DNA from: Campylobacter concisus
GTDB lineage: Bacteria; Campylobacterota; Campylobacteria; Campylobacterales; Campylobacteraceae
Direction of reading: 5' to 3'
DNA: 64,000 bases
Assembly (NCBI RefSeq): GCF_002165775.1
Contig: NZ_NDYP01000002.1
Span: 1-64,000, forward strand
Positions 33,732 through 42,250 of the stretch are shown here, in pieces. Below the pieces are notes generated by a model. It saw only the letters and a program-made list of their open reading frames with translations, made no database searches and was not told where the DNA came from. The translations under genes were made by a program, and so were the position numbers. The stretch's first letter is position 1. Each line of letters starts with the position of its first letter.

Positions 33732-34693
33732 AAAAATAGACCTTTATCTGGCATCTTGCCACCTAGAAATTTTGGATTAAACTGATAAATTTCTTCAAAA
33801 AATGCCATGATCCCATTTTGTAGTTCATTCGCTTTTGTCACTGTTAGATTTGCCTTATCAAAAGCATTTGCAAGTGCTACTTCTGGAGCTGGCAAGTAGC
33901 TCGAGCCAATCTTTGCTGCACTTTGTTTGTTCTCAAGTATCCAAGAAAGAGCATTTTTAAGATCGCTATGAAGCGTATCAAATAGATTTAAGTTTTTCTC
34001 GTAAAAGCCTCTTTCTACGATAATGCCAGCCATTGGAATTATCGGTTTTGTGCCAAAGCTCTCGCCCCAAATTTTTGGAAAATCAACTGAGTAATGCACG
34101 CTAACGCCTGCTTTTTTACCACGCAAAATAGTCGCTTCACCAAGAGGTTGTGGGACTATTAAAATGTCAAAATCTTTTTGTAAAAATAAAAGCAGAGCCT
34201 CAGGTGGCGTTGCTGTATAGGTGATGTCTATTTTGCTAACGTCTATGCCTCTCTTCTTGCAAAGCGCTCTTAGGACAAGATCAGGCATGTCGCCTCGAAA
34301 TGGCATGATAAGCTTTTTGCCTACAAAATCCTCTAAATTTTTGATCTTTTCATCCTTAACCATAGCGTTCATAACGCCAAGAGTCAGCAAATTTAACATC
34401 GCAAAATCAAGCCCTTGGTTTCTTAAATTTGCAGCGACATTTGATGGCGACATCGTGACCTTGATATCTCCGCTAGCCACGCCTGCACGAAGCTGATCTG
34501 GCATTTTCCATATATTTAGACTTACATCATAAGTTTTGTTTAACTCGCCTTGCAGCGCAGCAACCGCCATGATAACGCTTGGGATCGCTGGCGCACCCCA
34601 CATATTAAAGCTCTCTTTTGCAAATAAATTTGGTGCAAATGCGCTAACGCCTAAAGCTGTGCTAAGTCCTAAAAATTTTCTTCTATTTAACAT
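33728..34693 (-). CDS. Tat-exported ABC substrate-binding protein (NMT1/SsuA-like)
   Basis: 321 residues with a twin-arginine signal (LNRRKFLGLSTALGVSAF, cleavage near LFA-KE). The rest looks like an NMT1/SsuA-type periplasmic binding protein, with LEDFVGKKLIMPFRGD and LIVPQPLGEA. The Tat signal suggests that it folds, possibly around a cofactor or metal, in the cytoplasm. Substrate unknown. Directly downstream of the TonB receptor. Confidence 0.85.
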   Translation of the reverse strand: MLNRRKFLGLSTALGVSAFAPNLFAKESFNMWGAPAIPSVIMAVAALQGELNKTYDVSLNIWKMPDQLRAGVASGDIKVTMSPSNVAANLRNQGLDFAMLNLLTLGVMNAMVKDEKIKNLEDFVGKKLIMPFRGDMPDLVLRALCKKRGIDVSKIDITYTATPPEALLLFLQKDFDILIVPQPLGEATILRGKKAGVSVHYSVDFPKIWGESFGTKPIIPMAGIIVERGFYEKNLNLFDTLHSDLKNALSWILENKQSAAKIGSSYLPAPEVALANAFDKANLTVTKANELQNGIMAFFEEIYQFNPKFLGGKMPDKGLFL

Positions 34694-34704
34694 CTTTTTC
34701 TCCT

Positions 34705-36555
34705 TTAAAAACTGCTGTGGAAGCTAATGAAAAATGTCCTGCCAGGGGCATGAACGACTACCGGATCAAGTGCTGCTACGTGATCGCCGCTAATAAATTC
34801 TGCATAATCTTTATCAAATAAATTTGCTACGCCAAATCTTATGCCAACTTTATTTTTAAGCTCTACGCCGCCATAAAGATCAAGCAAACCAAAACCTTTT
34901 GCGGCCTCTTTTTTGTCGATGCCTAGACCATTTTGCTTGCTAAAATCGCCTCTAGTTTGCTTTGAAACTAGCCTTAGCGCAGTGCCAAGATTATAGCTGC
35001 CAAAGCTTGCATAGTCTTTGTAGTCAAATGCAAAATTTGCCTCAAAAGGCCTTATTTGATAAAGTGGCCTTCCATCGGTTTTGTTTTGTCCGTAGTTGTA
35101 GTAAAGTGAGCTTTTTAAGCCAAAGTGCCTTGCAAAACTATATTCTGTATTGAAATTTACACTATAAAGCGTTGCATCAACGTTTCTTGAGATGACGGCA
35201 TTTTTATTTAGCGGCATCGTAGCTTTTGAGTGGCGTCTATCAAAAATAATCAAATTTTTAACGCTATCAGCGATGAAATGTCCTCCAAAGCTAAATGCAT
35301 CTTTGTTTTGCAAAGAGTTTAGGTATTCTTTGTAAAACTGGCTGCCAAATTTAAAGCCAAGAACCGCTCTATTGTGCCTTTCTGGCTCTAAATTTGGATT
35401 TGCTATCCAGCCATTATCACCTGCACCATAAAGTGCATTAAAACGCTCCATATTGCTTGGCAAGCGAGATAAACTCTCAAGTTTTGCAAAATAGCTATCC
35501 TTATCGTTTGGTGTAAATTTATATTTTAAACTTGCGCTAAAAGCGTCTTTTTTGATCTTATCACTTACGTATTCACCGTAAATTTGACGAAGTAGTCCGC
35601 GAGTCGTGCTAATGGCTGGATTTGGTGCGAAATATTTAGTATCAAGCCCATTAAGCTTGCTTTTTTGATCTTCATATTTTAAGGCAAGAGAAGCTTCGTT
35701 TGCTTCATTAAATTTATAAGCAAGTGTGTCAAAGAGCATAAATTTATCATTTCTAACATCGGCAAATCTGTATCCGTTAAATACCCAGTTGTTGCCTTGC
35801 TTCATGTATCTTTTGCCGTCATGTTTGTCTTTTTCAAAGCCAGCGCCTATTTGATTGTGAAAGCTTGCAAAGTCAGCGTCATACTTTAAATTTGCCTCAA
35901 ATATATTTCTCTTTAAATCCACTTTCACATTTGGAGTGTCATCTCTTAGATGAAAATTATCAGCTTTTCGCTCAACTTTTTTTAGGATAAATTCAAAATT
36001 TAGCGTATTTGAAAGATCTTCTTCGCCTAATCTAATATTTAGCTTGCCAACTTTTCTAGTAGTTTTAAAGGCATCCATTGCGTGCTCTGGCTGCTTGTCT
36101 TTATCGATATTGTCCCTTAAAAACGTAAGCCTAAGCTCGCTAAGATCATTTGGCACAAAACCTAAGATAGCGCTTTGGCCTTGTCTGTTATAGCCATAGT
36201 CCCATCTTTTGCCACTGCCATCTTTGTAGTTATTTGCTTTGGTGAAATTTGCGTTTAAAATGGTATAAAAATTTGAGCCGCGATATTTAAAAAGCGATGA
36301 ATTGTAAAAGCTTTTGCCATACATTCCAGCTGAGATATGAAACATATCAGCTGAGTTATCAAGTAAATTTGTAACAAATGGATATTCGTTTCTTTGAGTG
36401 CGGTCAAATTGATTTTCCACAAAGGCACTTTGCGCAATGTTTGGCGTGATGACTGGTGGCGGTGCAAATTCTCTTATAGGCTTTATAATGTCTAAATTTG
36501 CTTCATTTGCTAGAAGCAGTGATGAAAGAATTGCTAGGCTTAAAATGGGCCTCAT
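34705..36555 (-). CDS. TonB-dependent receptor-like barrel, apparently without a plug domain
   Basis: 616 residues with a signal peptide (cleavage near LLA-NE) and an outer membrane barrel that ends in Phe (FFISFHSSF). The barrel contains SRLPSNMERFNALYGAGDN and NPNLEPERHNRAVLGF, as in TonB-dependent receptors. Only ~45 residues separate the signal peptide from the first barrel strand (FHISAGMYGKSFY), whereas a plug needs about 130, and no RG...LYG plug motif is seen. The barrel vaguely recalls copper receptors (NosA/OprC). First gene of the five-gene import operon. Confidence 0.8.
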   Translation of the reverse strand: MRPILSLAILSSLLLANEANLDIIKPIREFAPPPVITPNIAQSAFVENQFDRTQRNEYPFVTNLLDNSADMFHISAGMYGKSFYNSSLFKYRGSNFYTILNANFTKANNYKDGSGKRWDYGYNRQGQSAILGFVPNDLSELRLTFLRDNIDKDKQPEHAMDAFKTTRKVGKLNIRLGEEDLSNTLNFEFILKKVERKADNFHLRDDTPNVKVDLKRNIFEANLKYDADFASFHNQIGAGFEKDKHDGKRYMKQGNNWVFNGYRFADVRNDKFMLFDTLAYKFNEANEASLALKYEDQKSKLNGLDTKYFAPNPAISTTRGLLRQIYGEYVSDKIKKDAFSASLKYKFTPNDKDSYFAKLESLSRLPSNMERFNALYGAGDNGWIANPNLEPERHNRAVLGFKFGSQFYKEYLNSLQNKDAFSFGGHFIADSVKNLIIFDRRHSKATMPLNKNAVISRNVDATLYSVNFNTEYSFARHFGLKSSLYYNYGQNKTDGRPLYQIRPFEANFAFDYKDYASFGSYNLGTALRLVSKQTRGDFSKQNGLGIDKKEAAKGFGLLDLYGGVELKNKVGIRFGVANLFDKDYAEFISGDHVAALDPVVVHAPGRTFFISFHSSF

Positions 36556-36798
36556 GTAAACTCCTTTTTAAAGATATAATTATGATTTCTTTTATCAGAA
36601 TTGTAGTAGCAAAACCCTTTATAAAAGTTGATGTAAGTCATCTTTTAAATTTTTTAATCCACATTTATGAGCTTATTGTAGATAAAATGCTTAATTTTAT
36701 TTTTGCAAGAGTAGCTAAATGGTGTAAATTTAATGTGAAAAATGTATAAAATTTTGATAATTGTTATATAAAAATTTTTAGATCATAGGTTGATTTAA

Positions 36799-37263
36799 TT
36801 ATGCTCTAAAATTATTAAGCCTATCTCTTAGCTCTTTTGAAATGGTAAATTTTGAGAGTTCGTATTTATCAAAAATGATGATCAAATCATCACCTAGTGG
36901 TTGCACTAACCCAAAGCAAGCATCTCTATCAAGACGGTTTTTCTTAAATTTTACGCTTAAAGTTTCGACTTTTTTCTTATCGCCAAAACTCTTAATGGCG
37001 ATTTCGTCGATATCTTTAAAGTAAAATTTTATACTTTTTGAGCCTTTTGTGATAATAAATCCATCATCTTCAATACGTAAAAAGTTGTTTTGAAAAATTT
37101 TTCTAACACAAAAGAACGCTGAGAGAGCGCCAATGATGATGCCAAAAAGACTTGGCGTGCCAAGAGCTAGATAAAAGTAGCCAATGATGCTAAATATAAA
37201 AAGTCCAAGCCCAAAGGCTAGCGCCCAAAATACATCTTTTTTACTCTCTTTTGTTATCATCAT
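36799..37263 (-). CDS. hypothetical membrane protein with PH-like domain
   Basis: 154 residues with two closely spaced helices at ~10-52 followed by a soluble part: FLRIEDDGFIITKGSKSIKFYFKDIDEIAI, then LVQPLGDDLIIIFDKYELSKF. The strand-rich soluble part may be PH-like (inference). A decayed second copy is at 30119-30420. Function unknown. Lies nine bases after moaE on the same strand. Confidence 0.75.
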   Translation of the reverse strand: MMITKESKKDVFWALAFGLGLFIFSIIGYFYLALGTPSLFGIIIGALSAFFCVRKIFQNNFLRIEDDGFIITKGSKSIKFYFKDIDEIAIKSFGDKKKVETLSVKFKKNRLDRDACFGLVQPLGDDLIIIFDKYELSKFTISKELRDRLNNFRA

Positions 37264-37271
37264 TTTTCCTT

Positions 37272-37706
37272 TTAAGCTAAAATTCCAGCACCATTTATTG
37301 CTTGGCTGCGCTCTTTTGCATAAATTCTCTCGCCATTTATCACGTCATATTTCCAGATCGGCGCATTTGCCTTAAAGTCCTCGACAAACTCGTTTATAAG
37401 CCTTAGCGCGACCTTTCTTTGAGGGCTCACAACGCCTGCAACATAAGAGCTCGTATGCACGGCCACATCACCTTTTGAGTGAGCAAAGAGTACGTAGGCA
37501 TTTTCTTTTTTGGCTCGCTCCTGCCAAGCATCTAGCCATTTTTTAAGGATCGGCTCATAGATATCAAAACTAAGCGCCGAAATGCCGCCTTCTTCTCTTA
37601 CGATCCCAACAAAAGTGATGAGTGCACCGCAGTTTTTATCTTTAAAGCATTCATACCACTCGTTTGTGATGCTTTGAACGTCCAAGCTTCCGTCATAAAT
37701 TTGCAT
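37272..37706 (-). CDS. moaE: molybdopterin synthase catalytic subunit
   Basis: About 144 residues. MoaE transfers sulphur from the MoaD thiocarboxylate to precursor Z to form molybdopterin. Typical blocks: GALITFVGIVREE, LSFDIYEPILKKWLDAW, HSKGDVAVHTSSYVAGV and PIWKYDVINGERIY. I chose the ATG at 37706, one base after the moaD stop, rather than a GTG further upstream. Confidence 0.93.
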   Translation of the reverse strand: MQIYDGSLDVQSITNEWYECFKDKNCGALITFVGIVREEGGISALSFDIYEPILKKWLDAWQERAKKENAYVLFAHSKGDVAVHTSSYVAGVVSPQRKVALRLINEFVEDFKANAPIWKYDVINGERIYAKERSQAINGAGILA

Positions 37707-37707
37707 C

Positions 37708-37929
37708 TTAGCCCCCACAAACCGGCGGTAAGATAGAAATTTTATCGCCTGTTTTAAGAGCGAAATTTATATCACTTACGATCTCGTCATTTACAGCCAC
37801 AGCACAGATATTTAGCCATTTTTTAAGCTCTTCTTTCTGGCTTAAAGCCTCTTTTATCTCGCCTAAATTTTTTGCCTCTACTTTTATATTTTCAAGCCCG
37901 ATAGGCCCAAGAAATTCGATCTCTATCAC
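37708..37929 (-). CDS. moaD: molybdopterin synthase sulphur-carrier subunit
   Basis: 73 residues with a ubiquitin-like fold and the C-terminal Gly-Gly (PPVCGG) that is thiocarboxylated. Coupled to moaE. The cofactor serves enzymes such as the formate dehydrogenase implied by fdhC. Confidence 0.93.
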   Translation of the reverse strand: MIEIEFLGPIGLENIKVEAKNLGEIKEALSQKEELKKWLNICAVAVNDEIVSDINFALKTGDKISILPPVCGG

Positions 37930-38012
37930 GTTTTATCCTTTGAGATTTTTGCTGATTTTACTTAAAAATAAATTTAGATATACTTATTTAAAAATTTAAA
38001 AAGCGAGCAAAA

Positions 38013-39152
38013 ATGAACGAAATTTTAAAGAGTATAAAAACCCCAGCCTACGTCTGCGAAGAAGCAAAAGTACGTAAAAATTTAGAGCTTTTAAAATATG
38101 TCAAAGAGCAAAGCGGAGCCAAAATTTTAGTAGCACTTAAGGGCTTTGCATTTAGCGGAGTGATGGATATGGTGGGCTCTTATCTTGACGGAGCGACTTG
38201 TAGTGGGCTTCATGAGGCAAAATTTGCAAACGAATACGTAAAAGGCGAGATTCATACTTATAGTCCAGCCTTTAAGGATGAGGATTTTGATGAAATTTTA
38301 AAAATTTCGAAACACATCACATTTAACTCTTTTGCACAGTGGCAAAAATTCAAGGGTATTGCCTTGCAAAATGGCATAATCTGCGGCCTGCGCGTAAATC
38401 CAGAGGTCTCGCTAGCCCCAACTGACAGCTATAATCCATGTGGCAAATTTAGCAGGCTTGGCATCACAAGAGAAAATTTTAAGCCAGAGCTTCTTGATGG
38501 CATTAGTGGGCTTCATTTTCACGCACTTTGCGAGGAGAGTGCGAGTAGCTTACAAACCGTGTTAGAGGCATTTGAAGAGAAATTTGGGGAGTTTATCCCA
38601 AGGATGAAGTGGATAAATATGGGCGGCGGCCACCACATTACGAGGGCTGATTACGACGTGGAGCTGCTTATAAATATCATTAGGCGCTTTCGCGAGAAAT
38701 ATGGCGTAGAGGTCTATTTGGAGCCTGGCGAGGCCGTTGGCTGGCAAACTGGCTTTTTGATAAGTAGCGTGCTTGACATCGTGCATAACGAGAAAGATAT
38801 CGCCATCCTTGACACCTCAGCCGAGGCGCACATGCCAGATACTGTGCTAATGCCCTACCGGCCAGCCGTTAGAGGCGAGAGCGAAAATGGCAAATTTGCT
38901 TATAGATTTGGCGGCAATACCTGCCTAGCTGGCGATATCATGGGGCTTGAGGCGGGCGATGCGGAGTATAAATTTGATAGCGAGCTAAAAATCGGCGACC
39001 GAGTCATCTTTGAAGATCAAATTCACTACACCATCGTGAAAAATACGACATTTAACGGCATAAAACTGCCTGATCTTCTACTTCTAAAAGAAAATGGCGA
39101 GATCAAGATGATTAGAGAGCTAGGCTACGAAGAGTATAGGCGTAGAAACTAG
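38013..39152 (+). CDS. nspC: carboxynorspermidine decarboxylase
   Basis: 379 residues, an alanine racemase-fold PLP enzyme that decarboxylates carboxy(nor)spermidine to give spermidine or norspermidine. The PLP lysine is K43 in VALKGFAFSG. Other blocks: GLRVNPEVS, HFHALCEES, MGGGHHITR, EPGEAVGW and the active-site Cys/Asp region GNTCLAGD. The dehydrogenase for the previous step is at 27232. Single gene with its own start region. Confidence 0.95.
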   Translation: MNEILKSIKTPAYVCEEAKVRKNLELLKYVKEQSGAKILVALKGFAFSGVMDMVGSYLDGATCSGLHEAKFANEYVKGEIHTYSPAFKDEDFDEILKISKHITFNSFAQWQKFKGIALQNGIICGLRVNPEVSLAPTDSYNPCGKFSRLGITRENFKPELLDGISGLHFHALCEESASSLQTVLEAFEEKFGEFIPRMKWINMGGGHHITRADYDVELLINIIRRFREKYGVEVYLEPGEAVGWQTGFLISSVLDIVHNEKDIAILDTSAEAHMPDTVLMPYRPAVRGESENGKFAYRFGGNTCLAGDIMGLEAGDAEYKFDSELKIGDRVIFEDQIHYTIVKNTTFNGIKLPDLLLLKENGEIKMIRELGYEEYRRRN

Positions 39153-39556
39153 AATTTTGCTTTTTGAAGGTAAATTTGGCTTTTTAAATTTAGGTCAAAT
39201 TTATCTACCTTGCCAATTTTGCCAAAATGCATTTGAACTGCCGCCTAAATTTCAGCCCTAAACATTTTGGATTTGTCTTTAATATAAAATATAAAAAGAT
39301 GGAATAAATTTAGTTTCTACAAATTTATCTTGGTGGTATTTTTGGTAAAGATATTTTTATTTTAAAATTTAAACTTACTAAATTTGGCGAATTTGTATTT
39401 AGACTGCAAGCTGTAAATTGATTTAAATTTATTCTCTACAAATTTTATCTTGACGCTTCTTGCTAAAGATATTTTGCTTGCTATCTTTTTAAATTTAAAA
39501 TCGAAATTTGATCGCTAAATTTAGTAATTTTCTGACTTTATCTAGAATTTTAAAAT
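39153..39556. other. gene-free A/T-rich stretch with weak tandem repeat
   Basis: No gene is visible. Two related blocks about 114 bases apart (near 39317 and 39431) share CTACAAATTT-ATCTTG followed by TAAAGATATTTT. The similarity is partial and the composition is low-complexity, so function is unknown. It separates nspC and the broken PfpI gene, which converge here. Confidence 0.5.
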
Positions 39557-40155
39557 TTAATACCCATAAATTTTGGCAAATTTATCTATCTTTGAGCTTT
39601 TTTGCCAGTTGTATTCGGTTTCGGTTGCGATATTTTGGGCTAGCTCCTTGCCAAAATGATCGCCGATAAAGCCAAGCACCATATCCATGCCAGCAGCGAC
39701 GCCTGAAGCTGTGTAAAACTTACCTACTCTCACCCACCTAGCGCGCTCTTGCCATTTTACAGCCTTGCCGCAACTTTTTACCCACTCAAGCGATCTTTTG
39801 TTTGAGGTAGCCTTAAGGCTGTCAAGCTCTCCAGTGCGAGCGATGAGAGCCGAGCCAGTGCATACACTTAGGCAAATTTGAGATGCCAAAACGCACTCTT
39901 TAAGCTTTAAGATAAACTCACTATCATATTTACAAGCGCCCTTGTGCCCTGACCTCCAGGGAGTAGCAAAACGCTCTCTTTTGGCATCTTGCTAAGCTTT
40001 TTTGTTTTTATAAAAAAGCCTTGCTTGCTTCTTTTCATCCCACCATCAAACGAGACGTAGCTTATCTTCATCTCAGGCACCCTTGCTAAAAACTCCACCG
40101 GCCTCATAAGATCAAGCGCCTCGTAGTCATCAAAGATAAGAGCGTAAATGTCCAT
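39557..40155 (-). pseudogene. DJ-1/PfpI-family protein, frameshifted
   Basis: Begins MDIYALIFDDYEALDLMRPVE and runs through VLLLPGGQGTRALVN. The frame then breaks near 39925-39931; the continuation DSEFILKLKECVLASQICLSVCTG, with the conserved nucleophile Cys elbow, is in another frame, as is the rest to IYGY. Two extra bases (AT) or one lost base would explain it. Members of this family are glyoxalase- or chaperone-like. Either a pseudogene or a sequencing error. Confidence 0.85.
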
Positions 40156-40460
40156 TGCTTCGCCTTTTAATAGAGATCTAAAATGCTTTTGATATTTTAA
40201 TTCAATTTTTAGAAAATATAAATTTAAAAAGGTATTTTGAGTTAAAAAGCTAAATTTATAAAGCATTGGCTTTTTGATAAAAATATTCAAATTTATTTAG
40301 TACTATTTCCAAATTTGAGTTTAACCACGTTTTTAGGTGAAAAATTGAGATTTTTACTGCTCAAAATTTATATCAGCGTTTATCAAAATTAACAAAACTT
40401 AAATATTTTTTATAAAAATTTTAGTAATCTTTTTTGCTAAGGTTTGCTTGTGATTAGCTC

Positions 40461-40469
40461 TGATATAAT
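40461..40469 (+). promoter_or_regulatory. extended -10 promoter for fdhC
   Basis: TGATATAAT is a perfect TGnTATAAT extended -10 element, 84 bases before the fdhC start, giving a leader of roughly 75-80 bases that contains the palindrome at 40514-40534. Confidence 0.65.
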
Positions 40470-40513
40470 AGCCACAAAACGGCATAGCTGTGTGATTTTA
40501 GCATATTTAACCG

Positions 40514-40534
40514 AAGCTTAAATCATTTAAGCTT
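40514..40534. promoter_or_regulatory. 21-base palindrome in the fdhC leader
   Basis: AAGCTTAAAT-C-ATTTAAGCTT, perfect 10-base arms around one base, between the promoter and the ribosome-binding site (AAAGGAA). It could be an operator or an mRNA hairpin; the sequence does not decide. Confidence 0.5.
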
Positions 40535-40553
40535 TAGCAAATAAAGGAATAAA

Positions 40554-41501
40554 ATGACGAGAATTCTTACTCTACTTTTTACATTGTCCGTTGCGGCAAT
40601 GGCCATTGAAGGACCAACTGGCGTCAATCAATTTGACAGCACCATTTGGGCAGCACAGAGGATAGAAAATATCAAGCCTTATGAGCATGGCTGGGGCCCG
40701 ATATTTACTTTTATACAAGGCAACGACTACTTCGCGATAGCTGCACTTTCTATCATTTTAGCTGTTATCGGCGCGTTCGTGCTACACTTCTTGATCATCG
40801 GACCAAAACACTTTAGTCACGATGGCAAAAAAGTATTTGCGTTTTCACTGATCGAACGTATAGCTCACGGCTTAGCTGCGATCTCTTGGATCATCTTAGT
40901 GCCAACTGGCATCATCATCATGTGGGGTGCAGAGCTTGGTGGCGGCACATTTGTGCGTTTCTGTAGATACTTGCACGATATAGCGACTATTATATTTGCT
41001 ATTTCTGTGCTTCCTATGTTATTTGCTTGGACTATCAGAATGCTTCCAGCTGTTTATGACATCAGATGGATGATGATAGTTGGTGGTTATCTATCAAAGA
41101 AGAAAAAACCAGTCCCCGCTGGTAAATTTAACGCTGGTCAAAAGGCATGGTACTGGATCGCTATCCCTGGTGGTATCGTGATGATCATCACAGGTGCGAT
41201 CATGTATTTCATGGATATTAAAGAGCCAGCAGTTGCTAGTTGGTTTGGTCTTACACAAATTGATCTTTTAAGATATAGCGTAGTTATCCACAACTGCCTT
41301 GGCATCGTCTGTGCGGTATTTTTCCTAGTTCATATCTATATGGCTGCGATCGCTATACATGGCGCTATCTGGTCAATGGTCACTGGATACAAAGAAGAAG
41401 AAGAGGTCTATGTACTTCACCACTACTGGTATCAAGAGCTTGTTAAGAAAAACAAGATCCCAGTATCTGACTACGAGAAATCTTACACAAATTTAAAATA
41501 A
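40554..41501 (+). CDS. fdhC: formate dehydrogenase cytochrome b subunit
   Basis: A 315-residue dihaem cytochrome b (gamma subunit) that passes electrons from formate dehydrogenase to menaquinone in the inner membrane. It has a signal-like N-terminus, about four main helices, and histidines in LIERIAHGLAAISW, RYLHDIATI, VVIHNCLGI and FLVHIYMAA. No fdhA or fdhB lies next to it in this window, although yedF-selD follow and yedE and moeA are nearby. Own promoter with a palindromic leader. Confidence 0.9.
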   Translation: MTRILTLLFTLSVAAMAIEGPTGVNQFDSTIWAAQRIENIKPYEHGWGPIFTFIQGNDYFAIAALSIILAVIGAFVLHFLIIGPKHFSHDGKKVFAFSLIERIAHGLAAISWIILVPTGIIIMWGAELGGGTFVRFCRYLHDIATIIFAISVLPMLFAWTIRMLPAVYDIRWMMIVGGYLSKKKKPVPAGKFNAGQKAWYWIAIPGGIVMIITGAIMYFMDIKEPAVASWFGLTQIDLLRYSVVIHNCLGIVCAVFFLVHIYMAAIAIHGAIWSMVTGYKEEEEVYVLHHYWYQELVKKNKIPVSDYEKSYTNLK

Positions 41502-41647
41502 TCAATCTTGGCCTTGCGACCTACGCAGGGTCAAACTCCCTTTTATAGCAAATTTCACAGCACAAATCCTTTTAAAAAATTAATATTTTTTAGCTATAAT
41601 CCAAAATCAGTTTCAAGGTTTGAAATACTAATCACAAAGGAAAAACA

Positions 41648-42250
41648 ATGACAAGAACAATTGATTGTAGAAATTTAGAATGTCCAAAACCAGTCATAAT
41701 GACAAAAAATGCACTTGATAGTTTAAGTGAAGGCGAAAGCTTAGAAATTTTGGTAAATGCCCTAGCCCCAAAAGAAAATATTTCAAGATTTTTAAAAAGT
41801 CAAAATATAAACTTTAGCCTCGAAAGCAATGGCAACGAAACTAAAATTTTAGCTACAAAAGGCAAAAATGCGCTTGAGCTTACAAATTTTGATGAGTTTG
41901 TCTGCGATATCACACCAAAAAATGAAAAAGTACTCTATCTGAATGAAGAGCGCGCGGGAAGTGGCGAAGTAGGAATAAATTTACTATCAAAATTCTTAGG
42001 AGCATTTCTTCAAGTTGAGAAAAAACCAAAGATAATAATCTGCGTAAATAACGCTGTAAAGATTACTACAAACCGCTCACACCCAAGCTTTAAGCCGCTT
42101 AAAGATCTTGAAGCTGCTGGTGTTAAAATTTTAAGCTGCGGAAGCTGCTTGGAGGCTTATAAGCTAGTAAGTGATCTTGCGATTGGCGAAATTTCAAATG
42201 CTTATGAGATCATCGACATACTCTCAACTCACGAGCAAATCAAATTATGA
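41648..42250 (+). CDS. yedF: selenium metabolism protein YedF (TusA domain + DsrE-like)
   Basis: 200 residues. The N-terminal TusA/SirA domain (1-75) has TIDCRNLECPKPVIMTK with the conserved Cys-Pro-x-Pro; the C-terminal DsrE-like domain has FLGAFLQVEKKPKIIICVN and a conserved CGSCLEAY. It is thought to handle selenium or sulphur for selenophosphate synthesis. Overlaps the selD start by four bases (ATGA). Confidence 0.92.
   Translation: MTRTIDCRNLECPKPVIMTKNALDSLSEGESLEILVNALAPKENISRFLKSQNINFSLESNGNETKILATKGKNALELTNFDEFVCDITPKNEKVLYLNEERAGSGEVGINLLSKFLGAFLQVEKKPKIIICVNNAVKITTNRSHPSFKPLKDLEAAGVKILSCGSCLEAYKLVSDLAIGEISNAYEIIDILSTHEQIKL

Noticed and set aside
36498..36749. 83-residue + strand frame upstream of the TonB receptor
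   Set aside because: Overlaps the receptor start region on the other strand and has no ribosome-binding site or recognisable motif.
36556..36798. Possible missing plug domain upstream of the TonB receptor in another frame
   Set aside because: No frame in this stretch reads like a plug (no LRG or LYG-type motifs); it is A/T-rich intergenic DNA.
39153..39556. CRISPR-like or satellite repeat
   Set aside because: Only two imperfect, A/T-rich copies; no regular spacers.
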